From Alteromonas confluentis (GTDB taxonomy: Bacteria > Pseudomonadota > Gammaproteobacteria > Enterobacterales > Alteromonadaceae), in the NCBI RefSeq assembly GCF_001757105.1, contig NZ_MDHN01000029.1, positions 1 through 64,000 of the forward strand: a stretch of DNA of 64,000 bases, read 5' to 3'. The notes under the pieces are model-generated. The model searched no databases. It was not told the DNA's origin and worked only from the letters and a program-made list of their open reading frames with translations. Made by a program: the position numbers and the translations under genes. Of the stretch, positions 19,197 through 28,300 are shown one piece after another (position 1 is the stretch's first letter; every line of letters starts with the position of its first letter).

Positions 19197-20834
19197 TTAA
19201 TAAACTTCATACTTTTCAAATTGCTCTTTTTTTCTGTAAAGCGTATCTTTGATATTCTTCAATACTTCAGAATATCTTGGTTCCTCGAAAACATTGTTAA
19301 TCTCTTTAGGATCTCTTTCCAAGTCATATAGCTCCCACTCATCTATATCATCATAAAAGTGTATTAATTTGTACCGTTCTGTTCGGATACCGTAGTGTTT
19401 CTTCACCATGTGAATGGCAGGATAGTCATAGTAATGGTAGTACGCTTCATTCACCCAATCATCTGGCTCTTGCTCGACTACGCGCATAGCATTAACGCCC
19501 TGCATGTCTTCAGGGACATTTATACCCAGAGCTGAAAGAATCATAGGCGCGAAATCGACATTTTGAACAAAGCTCTTAATGGAATGAGGGTTGGTAATCT
19601 TTTCGGGCCACCTCATCAATAGCGGTGTGCGAAATGATGGTTCGTACATGAACCGCTTGTCGAACCATCCAAATTCACCAAGGTAGAAACCTTGATCTGA
19701 GGTGTAAACAACAATTGTATTCTGCGCAAGACCACTTTCATCCAGATAGTCCAGGACACGTCCTACATTCCGATCAACAGACTTAATCACCGCCGTATAA
19801 TCCTGCATATATCGCTGGAATTTCCACTGCGTTAGTTCCCTCTCAGTCCTGGGATTGACCATGAAGTCGTCATTAATGGGTTGATACACCGCATTCCAGC
19901 GATCTTTTTGCTCATCTGTCAGCAACACGTAATTATCTCTGAACTCCTGCTCAGCGTAACTTAAGAACTCTGAATAATCGGCAGGCAAATTTCTCGGCCA
20001 CACTTTATTATCCATAGATAGGGCCATATGCTGAGCAATAGTCATTTCCGCGCTCATTGCTGCGGTGCCTCTTCCGGACTGATCGTAGAATAAGGTATCG
20101 GGCTCTTCAAATACCTTATCGGTCAAGGAACTTAGTTCTTCCATAGCAGGCCACCACTGTCTGTGCGGAGCCTTATGCTGATACATCAAAAAGAACGGCT
20201 TATCTTTATCACGTTTTTCACTAAGGTAGGCCAGAGTTTTATCAGTTATCACATCTGTAACATAACCATCTTCTGTGACTCTTCCTTCAGGAGTCAGAAA
20301 GTTTGGTTTGTAATACCGCCCCTGGCCAGGCAGAACTTCCCAGTAGTCAAAGCCTGTCGGCTCAGATTTCAGGTGCCATTTACCGAAAATGGCTGTTTCA
20401 TAGCCATTCTGCTGCAATATTTTTGGTAGTGTTTGTTGCGAACCATCAAAGACATCGGCATTTCCCCTGACGCCGTTAATGTGACTCATTTTTCCTGTGA
20501 GCATGACAGCCCTGCTTGGTGAACACAGCGAATTTGTTACAAATGCATTTGAAAACGTCACGCCCTCGGCTGCTATCCTGTCAATATTTGGCGTGGGCAC
20601 AACAGAATTTCCATATGCACTAATGGCGCTTATTGCATGGTCATCCGCCATGATGAACAAGACGTTAGGCATATCTTCACCATCATTCACCCTAGGATAA
20701 TCGTACGTCGGTGTGGAAGGAGGCGGCACTGGTTGAGGAGCAACAGGATCTCGAATTGAGTCCTCGCCGGAGCCACATGATGTTACCAACATGAGTTGAA
20801 CTGTCAGAAATACAGCAGAGACGTCCTTGCGCAT
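19197..20834 (-). CDS. Lipoprotein type I sulfatase
   Basis: A formylglycine sulfatase of 545 residues inside the biosynthetic operon. The lipobox LVTSC gives a lipidated Cys20, followed by a Pro-rich linker. MADDHAISAISAYG (about 62-75) carries metal ligands and resembles N-acetylglucosamine-6-sulfatase-type (S1_11-like) enzymes. C104-S-P-S-R is the maturation motif. IFGKWHLKS and YTSDQGFYLGEFGWFDK are further active-site segments. It should be anchored in the periplasm or outer membrane. It may trim sulfate from the polymer made here or recycle sulfate from the same glycan outside. The family guess is from memory and low certainty; the sulfatase call itself is firm. Confidence 0.92.
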   Translation of the reverse strand: MRKDVSAVFLTVQLMLVTSCGSGEDSIRDPVAPQPVPPPSTPTYDYPRVNDGEDMPNVLFIMADDHAISAISAYGNSVVPTPNIDRIAAEGVTFSNAFVTNSLCSPSRAVMLTGKMSHINGVRGNADVFDGSQQTLPKILQQNGYETAIFGKWHLKSEPTGFDYWEVLPGQGRYYKPNFLTPEGRVTEDGYVTDVITDKTLAYLSEKRDKDKPFFLMYQHKAPHRQWWPAMEELSSLTDKVFEEPDTLFYDQSGRGTAAMSAEMTIAQHMALSMDNKVWPRNLPADYSEFLSYAEQEFRDNYVLLTDEQKDRWNAVYQPINDDFMVNPRTERELTQWKFQRYMQDYTAVIKSVDRNVGRVLDYLDESGLAQNTIVVYTSDQGFYLGEFGWFDKRFMYEPSFRTPLLMRWPEKITNPHSIKSFVQNVDFAPMILSALGINVPEDMQGVNAMRVVEQEPDDWVNEAYYHYYDYPAIHMVKKHYGIRTERYKLIHFYDDIDEWELYDLERDPKEINNVFEEPRYSEVLKNIKDTLYRKKEQFEKYEVY

Positions 20835-20860
20835 AAATATTTGTCCTTGAGGCGCCCAGT

Positions 20861-21589
20861 TTAGTAGTCTTTGTAAAGTTCTTGCATCAATGGCGTATAG
20901 CCCAGCTTTTCAATGAGTTCTCTGTCTAATTCACTCGCCACAAGCGCGATGTCTTCGGCGCTAAAATTTTTCATATATTGATTTTTCATGTAGGCACTCC
21001 TGTCAAAATTTTGCTCCGTCATATAATCTTCTTTTGAGGTCAATTTATCATTATCATTCGTTCTTTTTACTTTCTTTTCAGGTACAAAGAACGCAGCCTC
21101 TTTCGGAGACAAATCAAGTTTATCAGCTAGCTTCTTTGTAATTACTTCGGGATACTCAACCAAAGACTCATAACGTACATGAACAAAATCTTTATGAGAT
21201 GCGTAATTCCAGTTCATTGCATTCCAATAATCAACAGGCGAAGAAAACCTGAGTTGTACTGAATTTGCCTGAGCCTGATCGTGAACAATTAGTTTACTTC
21301 TAAGGAAATCGGAAAAAACATTTGGCGCAATGAGATTTCTCTGTACCTCATTGTGATAATTAAAGAGCGATACCAGTAAAGAAAACGGGTTCTTAGTAAT
21401 AAAAAAAGCTGTATCAAATATAAACTTATATTCAGCGTTTGAGTCTTCCGACATGATAGGAAGAAAACCATGTTTCCACCCGAAAACATGATTCTTTATT
21501 TTGCACTCGTAATTACTTTCTAATAATGATTTAGCGAAGTTAGTACCACTTCGAAAACAGCCCATCATTGCGACATTCTTATGCGGCAT
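20861..21589 (-). CDS. Sulfotransferase family protein
   Basis: 242 residues. GCFRSGTNFAKSLL (10-23) matches the 5'-phosphosulfate-binding loop of PAPS-dependent sulfotransferases. FFITKNPFSLLVSLFNYHN has the Ser and nearby positions of the 3'-phosphate site, and HVRYESLVEYPE is the typical later segment. It is cytoplasmic, transferring sulfate from PAPS to a sugar hydroxyl before export. It starts 3 bases after the upstream GT2-like gene ends and precedes the lipoprotein sulfatase. Acceptor unknown. Confidence 0.82.
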   Translation of the reverse strand: MPHKNVAMMGCFRSGTNFAKSLLESNYECKIKNHVFGWKHGFLPIMSEDSNAEYKFIFDTAFFITKNPFSLLVSLFNYHNEVQRNLIAPNVFSDFLRSKLIVHDQAQANSVQLRFSSPVDYWNAMNWNYASHKDFVHVRYESLVEYPEVITKKLADKLDLSPKEAAFFVPEKKVKRTNDNDKLTSKEDYMTEQNFDRSAYMKNQYMKNFSAEDIALVASELDRELIEKLGYTPLMQELYKDY

Positions 21590-21592
21590 AAC

Positions 21593-22600
21593 TCAGCCTT
21601 TCCCTTTTATAATTTTTTGATATTCATCTAGCTTGGCATTAATCAACGATCCTTCTGGCCTTACCTTTTGAGCCAACGTCATCAGTTTTTGCGAAAGATA
21701 AATATTCTTTGATTCCAGTTTAATAGCCGACTCTCTAATCTCATTTACGATAGACGCAGCATAGTCTCCGATAGCAATTGAATTATCTACTGTCTCCTCG
21801 CTGTCAAACGAATCATTTATCAATGGGAAGGCATTAGACCCTAACAACTGAAGAAGCTGAGGATAAAGCTTTACAATAGCTCTCATCTGCTCAGTATTTG
21901 CATCACCTGCATTGTGAGTTAAATAAAGTGCGTTATCCTGAGTACCATCTATTGTAGTCATCGACATGCTAACTGCCAACGGAAGGACTACTACAGATGT
22001 TTTATTCAGTAGTCCCATCGCTTTGAACCAAAGGTCATCGGCGTGTGGTGCTACAGACATAAAGTTTTCTAAGTTTTTAACATCCTCATGCAAGGCGCCA
22101 GCTGGATAGTAAACACCTGCATAACCTAACGGCAAAACACAGAAAGGGGAAAAAGACGCAGTCTTTCGATCTAACAAATTCCACTGCGGGTAGGAAAGAA
22201 AGTCACTGTTCTGATATTTAATGATCCGCCCCCTGGCACTTATGATCGAGCCAGGAAATTCGGATGCAGAGTCCATGAGCTTCTCTATCAAATCAACAGG
22301 ATATTCAAAATCATCATCAATGGTAATAAAGGATTTTCCAGGAAATTCCCTGATACTGGGAACAAGTTTTGTAAAACTACGCATATTCTCGCAATATCGT
22401 ACTTCAAATCGTTCACCCACTAACTCGGTCAATTCAACAGGCAAGTCGTTATCACTGAACTCTTTTTCATCTAGCCAAAGAACGATTTTTTCAGGCAATT
22501 GTGTCTGTCTGAGAATGGACAAAATTGTTTTATGTACAGACTTGAGTCTCATCCCATAGGTAGTGAGAGTTACAAGAACATCTTTATAAATTTTTTTCAT
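21593..22600 (-). CDS. GT2-like glycosyltransferase with shared C-terminal module
   Basis: 335 residues. The N-terminal half has a GT-A-like layout: VLVTLTTYGMR, SILRQTQLPEKIVLWLD, and FITIDDDFEYP with a DDD metal site at 95-97. SVAPHADDLWFKAMGLL resembles the acceptor-side segment. The last 49 residues (bases 21593-21742) form a helical hairpin, EIRESAIKLESKN then AQKVRPEGSLINAKLDEYQ, that also ends the next three proteins encoded upstream. It overlaps the sulfotransferase gene at 22597 by 4 bases. Donor sugar unknown. Confidence 0.75.
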   Translation of the reverse strand: MKKIYKDVLVTLTTYGMRLKSVHKTILSILRQTQLPEKIVLWLDEKEFSDNDLPVELTELVGERFEVRYCENMRSFTKLVPSIREFPGKSFITIDDDFEYPVDLIEKLMDSASEFPGSIISARGRIIKYQNSDFLSYPQWNLLDRKTASFSPFCVLPLGYAGVYYPAGALHEDVKNLENFMSVAPHADDLWFKAMGLLNKTSVVVLPLAVSMSMTTIDGTQDNALYLTHNAGDANTEQMRAIVKLYPQLLQLLGSNAFPLINDSFDSEETVDNSIAIGDYAASIVNEIRESAIKLESKNIYLSQKLMTLAQKVRPEGSLINAKLDEYQKIIKGKG

Positions 22601-23913
22601 TTAAATACATTTCTTCTATTCATGAATATTTTGTCAGAAAGTTCGCGCAACTTCTGGTTAATGATCTTTCCATGTGGCCGTTTAAGCTTTGCTATCTGTA
22701 TGAATCTTAAAGCTTCAAAAATTTCGCCTTTGGATTCAGAGTAAATGGCAAGATCACGAAAATTTTCGGCTTCTTTTTTTCCGCTGTTAGTGGAAATATT
22801 ATCTGCAAATGTGTAAAAAATTGCGAAGTCTTGATGATTCAAAGATTTAATACCTTGATTTCTGAACCGAAAAAAACCTTTCGTCTTACCTTTTGCACTC
22901 AATTGAGAGAAGCACAAAGAAAATCCTTCGTCAAACACGTCAATGATATGCTTCGGAAGTAAACGGTTCTCTACCAGAAAACGAACGGTTTGAAATAGCT
23001 TACTATTTTTTTCGTGAAGGTATATAAGTACTTCACAAACCTGGATCGCTTTAATTTTCTGCTCTTTAAATTCGCGCTGAGTGGCCTGCGATAAGGATTC
23101 AGCCATCTCGTTAAGAGGTAAGTCTAATTCCCTTGATATACCTTTCAACGCTTCACTCGCATCCATTATTGCTTTTTGGTATGAAGCAGGATTAATGAAC
23201 GAAAACTTCCTGATTCTACCTTCATATGACTGTAAGCACCGATCTAATTCCGCGTGCAATTTCTGGGCAGGGAAAAAATTAAGTGCCCGCTTAAATTCCA
23301 CAGCCTCGAAAGAATAAGATTTGTTGACGTAAGCAGACTCGCTATCAAATTTTTCCTTGATAGAAATCGCATCTAAGAAGTCAGAAACTATATCTCCACC
23401 CTTAAAGAACTGCTTCCCGTAAAGGCGCACATTGATGCTACAGCCAGCTTTTTTACTTACTGCATTTTTTAGTTTTATTAAGCGTTTATAGCCGATTTTG
23501 GGCTCTGAAATAGGCTCAGTATTGAAGTGGCGCTTTACTGACTGATTATAGAGTGATTCAGCACATTCCAATGGATTGCGGATGTAATAAATAAACTCGC
23601 AACTTGAAAAGGCATTGAGGATAGGCTCAAATCGCGCAATAAAAGCTTCTGATGAAAGAATCAGAGAGTGACAGCCTTTGGTTCTGGCTTTTTTTAAAAT
23701 AGCGTTAGCTTTGTCTTCTGAGAAACAAAGTTCGCTATTCGAGTTGTACTCGAAAATACTTAAGGCATTTCCAGAGCTAATACCGTTTTCATCGACACCA
23801 TGTGAAGGATAGTAAAAGCCACGTTGTAATAAAATATCAGAATGGTCGTTTAACCATTTCTGAATGGCTGATGATCCAGTTTTACCAGGTCCGACATGAA
23901 TAAAAATTTTCAT
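22597..23913 (-). CDS. Sulfotransferase with shared C-terminal module
   Basis: 438 residues. IFIHVGPGKTGSSAIQKWL (3-21) is a clear PAPS 5'-phosphosulfate loop, and FIYYIRNPLECAESLYNQS fits the 3'-phosphate site. The middle is helical. Residues 384-438 (bases 22597-22764) carry the module NFRDLAIYSESKG...AKLKRPHGKIINQKL found at the end of three neighbours. It overlaps the GT2-like gene by 4 bases. It probably sulfates a sugar added by the adjacent transferases. Confidence 0.82.
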   Translation of the reverse strand: MKIFIHVGPGKTGSSAIQKWLNDHSDILLQRGFYYPSHGVDENGISSGNALSIFEYNSNSELCFSEDKANAILKKARTKGCHSLILSSEAFIARFEPILNAFSSCEFIYYIRNPLECAESLYNQSVKRHFNTEPISEPKIGYKRLIKLKNAVSKKAGCSINVRLYGKQFFKGGDIVSDFLDAISIKEKFDSESAYVNKSYSFEAVEFKRALNFFPAQKLHAELDRCLQSYEGRIRKFSFINPASYQKAIMDASEALKGISRELDLPLNEMAESLSQATQREFKEQKIKAIQVCEVLIYLHEKNSKLFQTVRFLVENRLLPKHIIDVFDEGFSLCFSQLSAKGKTKGFFRFRNQGIKSLNHQDFAIFYTFADNISTNSGKKEAENFRDLAIYSESKGEIFEALRFIQIAKLKRPHGKIINQKLRELSDKIFMNRRNVFK

Positions 23914-23943
23914 AACAAAATATCTATAGCGAGCGAAGTGACA

Positions 23944-25197
23944 TCAATATTTTTTTGATGCAGCACGTTCTCTGAACTCTGCCAGCTTCTGCTGAATGAT
24001 GGGGCCAGTTGGGTTGAGTGCATATGCCGCTTCCATCAACATAATAGCTTCCTCAATATTCTGAGTTGCAGCATCAATAGCCAGGTCACGCATCAGCCTG
24101 AAGTCCTGCGGTGTTTGTTCTATCATTTTCTTTCGCTGAAGGGAGAATACTGAAACAACCTGGTGATGATACACGCCGCGAAACATCTGCATCATTGTCT
24201 GATAATCAGAACATACAAACTGCTGTAATTTCGCCAGTGACCGCTCAAGCCGACTAAGCACAAATTGTTTAGCATTTTGAGACTCTTTAGACAGGTTCAC
24301 GGAATTTTTAAAATCAAATAAGCTATTCCTGTAACTCTCGTAACTAGCTTTGGGCAGTTCAACTTCCTGATATCCCGCATCAGGTGTGGGTAATCCATGA
24401 CGATTGGTTTTATAAGGAAACGAATCACCCGGTCTACCTCTGTAAAGCAGCGAGATATACTCTTCTACTGAACGATGCGCGCGATGGTAAATGAAAGCAG
24501 ATTTCAGGCTTTGCAAATCTTCTCTGACAGCTTGGATTAGCGACTTTCTAGGTTCGAACGGTACACCATCAACCAGAATATGATTCGGGTTACCGTCGAA
24601 AAGCGCTACATGGTGACGTAACTCTTTTATCTGGGTATGAACCGGATAAAGCGTCTTTACCAGCGGTGATAAGTTGCCAGTAAGGATTTGTGGCAGTTCA
24701 CTAAATGCAGGTATGTTACCGAGGTCATTCAACCACTCAAATGAAATCACATCATCAGGTGAATATGAATTTAGAAAATCATGTATATTCCTGCTGAAGT
24801 CTTTAGGGATCCAGAACTCGTCGATATCGAGAAACAGTATATGGCTATAACCACCACTGTTCAGAATGTCATCCCACACCTTGTTATAAACAATAAACTG
24901 AATCTGTTTTTTTGCATCTTCGGGACACTTGTCAATCCAGTCTGCGCTATGCCATTTTACATTATCGTACTTACTGGAGATGCCATTCAGAACTTCTCGT
25001 GAGTTATCTGTAGTGCGATTGATGAAAATATCAATTTCATCAAATCCGAAATAAAGATGGTGATGAATCCACTCAGAAAAATAGAATCCTTCATCTTTAG
25101 CGATTGCTACGAGTTTCACCTTCCCGTTTTTATTGCCGGTCAAGTGTGAATCAGGAGAATGCCCTTTATGCTTAAACAATCTTTTGATCATATTCAT
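23944..25197 (-). CDS. Family 2/92-like glycosyltransferase with shared C-terminal module
   Basis: 417 residues. VKLVAIAKDEGFYFSEWIHH, INRTTDNS and FLDIDEFWIP (DXD at 124-126) are the signatures of the Glyco_tranf_2_4 group, which is related to GT92. RAHRSVEEYISLLYRGRPGD is also shared with its neighbour. Residues 368-417 are the C-terminal module LMRDLAIDAATQN...ALNPTGPIIQQKL. It overlaps the paralogue at 25172-26362 by 26 bases, so the pair likely arose by duplication and has since diverged strongly. Confidence 0.82.
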   Translation of the reverse strand: MNMIKRLFKHKGHSPDSHLTGNKNGKVKLVAIAKDEGFYFSEWIHHHLYFGFDEIDIFINRTTDNSREVLNGISSKYDNVKWHSADWIDKCPEDAKKQIQFIVYNKVWDDILNSGGYSHILFLDIDEFWIPKDFSRNIHDFLNSYSPDDVISFEWLNDLGNIPAFSELPQILTGNLSPLVKTLYPVHTQIKELRHHVALFDGNPNHILVDGVPFEPRKSLIQAVREDLQSLKSAFIYHRAHRSVEEYISLLYRGRPGDSFPYKTNRHGLPTPDAGYQEVELPKASYESYRNSLFDFKNSVNLSKESQNAKQFVLSRLERSLAKLQQFVCSDYQTMMQMFRGVYHHQVVSVFSLQRKKMIEQTPQDFRLMRDLAIDAATQNIEEAIMLMEAAYALNPTGPIIQQKLAEFRERAASKKY

Positions 25198-26362
25198 TAA
25201 TTTTAGCTTTAATTTTTGGCCCTTCGGGTCTTAGCGCTTGCGCTTTCAGCATGATCCGTTTGGCTTCAACATATGAGTATTCTTCAATACTAATAGCAAG
25301 ATCTCTTATCGCTTCCACATTCTTACCATAATCTGATACAAGCTTGTCGTGATACCTACTTATGGCATTTTTAATCCGAAATTCTTTTACATTACGGAAT
25401 AACTTCATAATTTGCTTGTGATATAGCGGAAGGTTGGCCTCCAGGGATTTGACTGCAAGTTCATGCCGCTTCATAACCAATTCACGCGCGTCATCAATAA
25501 ACTGTCGAAGCCCTGTAAGGTTTAAAAATTCAGTCAAGGAGGCCGAATACTCAGCGAAGTCTGAGGAGGTAAATTTATACTCATGATCTGCATTGCCTCT
25601 GTCAGGCATGCCAGAACGGTTAGTTTTGTAAGGCTGACCTGTCCCTTCCGGGTTTCCCCGATAAAGTGATGACACGTATTCTACCTCTGAGCGATAGAAT
25701 CGATGATATATGAAAGCTTTCGAGTAATCTGTTCTCGCAGAATGTTCTTCATCATGTTCCCGCTTAATGAATGGATTGCCATCGGCCAGCACATAATCAT
25801 TGGGCTTAAGCAGCGGTTTATGAATTCTTATTGACCTCAGGTGACGTGAAAAAGGCACTAAGCTTTTAACTGCATCGGAAGTGTTACCTGAGAGAACAGG
25901 TTTAATGCCAGTAAAAGTTTTATCTGCTGGCAAATCATTTAGCCAATTAAATGAGATGGCTTTGTCCGGCCCAATACTGTCTATAAGTGAACTTATAGAT
26001 GTAATGGGGTGAACAGGCATCCAGAATTCGTCTATGTCCAGAAACATAAAGTGAGTAAGTGATGATTCAGAACGGTTCAGTTCATCACTCAGCACCATAC
26101 CGTATGCAATATGCTGAAGCTTTTTGTGAACACTGCCAGGTATTAAATCGACAAAATCAGCAAACCGCCAACGGACTCCAGGACAAACAGCTTTTATCTT
26201 TTCTAAAATTGCAATGCTGTTATCACTAGTTCGGTTTAATACTATTTCTATTTCACTAAAGCCATAGAATAGATGGTGGTGTATCCATTCTGTAAGATAG
26301 GCACCTTCATCTTTGGCAACAGCGATCAGTTTCACCTTATATTTTGGGTTAGTGGGTATCAT
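25172..26362 (-). CDS. Family 2/92-like glycosyltransferase, paralogue of the next gene, with shared C-terminal module
   Basis: 396 residues, aligned along its length with the 23944-25197 product: VKLIAVAKDEGAYLTEWIHH, LNRTSDNS and FLDIDEFWMP (DXD at 109-111), then FYRSEVEYVSSLYRGNP. Residues 351-396 form the C-terminal module AIRDLAISIEEYS...QALRPEGPKIKAKINEY. The 26-base overlap at 25172-25197 places the end of this module inside the start of the next gene. Sugar specificity unknown; the pair may add the same or related sugars in sequence. Confidence 0.82.
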   Translation of the reverse strand: MIPTNPKYKVKLIAVAKDEGAYLTEWIHHHLFYGFSEIEIVLNRTSDNSIAILEKIKAVCPGVRWRFADFVDLIPGSVHKKLQHIAYGMVLSDELNRSESSLTHFMFLDIDEFWMPVHPITSISSLIDSIGPDKAISFNWLNDLPADKTFTGIKPVLSGNTSDAVKSLVPFSRHLRSIRIHKPLLKPNDYVLADGNPFIKREHDEEHSARTDYSKAFIYHRFYRSEVEYVSSLYRGNPEGTGQPYKTNRSGMPDRGNADHEYKFTSSDFAEYSASLTEFLNLTGLRQFIDDARELVMKRHELAVKSLEANLPLYHKQIMKLFRNVKEFRIKNAISRYHDKLVSDYGKNVEAIRDLAISIEEYSYVEAKRIMLKAQALRPEGPKIKAKINEYDQKIV

Positions 26363-26368
26363 AGTTAC

Positions 26369-28300
26369 CTATTCGCCAAAATACGGATATCTTCCGAAGT
26401 GACTAATTTGAGGGCCCCACTTCAGTATATCTTGTTCAGTAGGCTTCTCGAAACTGGCGATATCATCTAAACCAGCAATAGCCCATTTATCCATCGGATT
26501 CAGAATGTGAATATTTTGCAAACCAAAATCACCACAAATTTGTGCATCTGATCTCACATTATCACCAACATGGACAAACGAACTCCCTTTCTCGGCAACT
26601 AATTGTTTGATGTATGTCCACATCGTCCCTGAATCCTTTCTTTTACGCAGTGATGAACTCACAAACAAGCGATAAGGTATGGCAACCCCAATTTTTCTGA
26701 GCATGAGTTCTATCTGACTTTGTGTGTAGTAAATATCTGTAACAAACCAGATTTCCTTACCTGATAAACTAAGCTGCTTTATTATTTCAACGATCTCATC
26801 CTTTGGCTCGGCCATTTCAAGATCGTAGAGAAATTCTTTATCCATCCATTCGGTTGAAGTTGAACGCTCAATATTCAGCTCTTTTGAGAGCCTTTCGTAA
26901 ACCTCTTTGATACAAACGTCGCCCTCGAAGTTTCTTTCTTGTCTGCATTTTAGTTCACAGTCGTTTCGTTTTGCTACGAAAGCCTCTGGGGATTCAAAAT
27001 GGCCGTTTTCACACAACTCTTTACCTAACAAAAATTTTGCGTAATCAGGTTCTGTGAATCGTCTTCTGAGCACGGTATCAAAAACATCGAAAGAAACAAT
27101 GTCAAAACTCATCAGGTCATTTTTAAGTGCATGAGGGGGTTTATAGTAGCTCGTCGAAATATACGATTTATCCCTGGTAAAACGCCCTAGAGGCGGATAG
27201 TAAAAGAATTGTTCGTAACCTTCTCTTTCCACGAGTAACCCAAGGAGACGCTCAAGTGCATGTAGCTTACTACCATCATTAGGCAGAGGCTCTGCCGGAA
27301 AGTCAGTGTACTCGTAATCAACATCTAGTAGTTGCGCAAGCGCTTTCGGGCGTGCCCAAAACATACCGCCAACCGGATAATTAACGAAGTTATCGTTAAA
27401 ATCTACGCCCCACTTCGCAGTAAATTCCTGTGCAAATGGTTTGTTGCATGTCCAGTGATTGACCCAGGCTGGCATCATCCAGAAAGAAGTAGGATAGTAG
27501 ATGCCGAGGTTGCTGTGTTCATCAAATAATCGGAGTACAGACTTAACTACGTGCCCATCCTTCAAAAGAAATTGATTCTGATAGTCAAACCATTGTGTCT
27601 GTTCACGGCCACTATAGAGAGACTTCTTAGAATGTAAGTGACACATTAAATCGTAGTTCAACAGTTCCTTTGAAAAATGCACAAGGAATGGACCGAAATT
27701 TCTGCCGCGATTCTCACAAACCGCTGTTTTAATTTGATTGACTTTACCAGTTGCAGAAAATTTCTGCTTGGCATCTTGTGCAATTTGGTCTGTGGCACAT
27801 GTTACAAATACATCGACACTTATTGGGAAATGTTTGATGCAATGAGCAAATTTTTCAACAAAGTCCGGGTAGAAGATATGAAGAACTAAAGCAACCTTTT
27901 GAGACTTCCAGGTAGGTGTATCCTGTGGAATAAGGCTGTCTGCTGGCGTCCATCTATTTATGACCTCAGATGATACCCTACCCTCATATCTTCCGTGATA
28001 CAAATAGTGGATTAGCGGAGAATTGCCTGAATGATAAATATCGATATTACTTCGATTGTACGTCTCAGTATCGAACAAAGCTGAAGGATTCACATTAGCA
28101 AAACTCGACTTTTCCATGTAGTCCCTGAAAGCATGGAAATCACTAGGGAAGTTTCCATAATGCTCTCGGTACCAGGTTGCGTTGAAATACTGTGTTTTCT
28201 TAGCAATCCCATAAGCTTTGGATAACGAGGGATTAGTAATTTTTTGAAAGCCAGTTTGTAAAGCTCGTATGATTTTTTTTATTTTTGTTTTCATTTTCAC
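26369..28300 (-). CDS. RgpF-type rhamnan synthesis protein fused to a HAD domain
   Basis: 643 residues. An N-terminal module, FNATWYREHYG and ALFDTETYNR, then HYLYHGRYEGR, resembles the C-terminus of the coiled-coil protein at 18050-19060. Residues about 130-395 are an RgpF domain: VALVLHIFYPD, ENRGRNFGPFLV, CHLHSKKS and NYPVGGMFWARP are typical. Residues about 400-600 are a HAD-fold domain with FDVFDTVLRR (nucleophile region 404-409), WFVTDIYYT and FVHVGDNVRSD. RgpF-family proteins are linked to rhamnose-containing polysaccharides, agreeing with rmlABCD downstream. It overlaps the next upstream gene by 4 bases, and the two together look like the split parts of a COG5610-type hydrolase. Confidence 0.87.
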   Translation of the reverse strand: MKMKTKIKKIIRALQTGFQKITNPSLSKAYGIAKKTQYFNATWYREHYGNFPSDFHAFRDYMEKSSFANVNPSALFDTETYNRSNIDIYHSGNSPLIHYLYHGRYEGRVSSEVINRWTPADSLIPQDTPTWKSQKVALVLHIFYPDFVEKFAHCIKHFPISVDVFVTCATDQIAQDAKQKFSATGKVNQIKTAVCENRGRNFGPFLVHFSKELLNYDLMCHLHSKKSLYSGREQTQWFDYQNQFLLKDGHVVKSVLRLFDEHSNLGIYYPTSFWMMPAWVNHWTCNKPFAQEFTAKWGVDFNDNFVNYPVGGMFWARPKALAQLLDVDYEYTDFPAEPLPNDGSKLHALERLLGLLVEREGYEQFFYYPPLGRFTRDKSYISTSYYKPPHALKNDLMSFDIVSFDVFDTVLRRRFTEPDYAKFLLGKELCENGHFESPEAFVAKRNDCELKCRQERNFEGDVCIKEVYERLSKELNIERSTSTEWMDKEFLYDLEMAEPKDEIVEIIKQLSLSGKEIWFVTDIYYTQSQIELMLRKIGVAIPYRLFVSSSLRKRKDSGTMWTYIKQLVAEKGSSFVHVGDNVRSDAQICGDFGLQNIHILNPMDKWAIAGLDDIASFEKPTEQDILKWGPQISHFGRYPYFGE

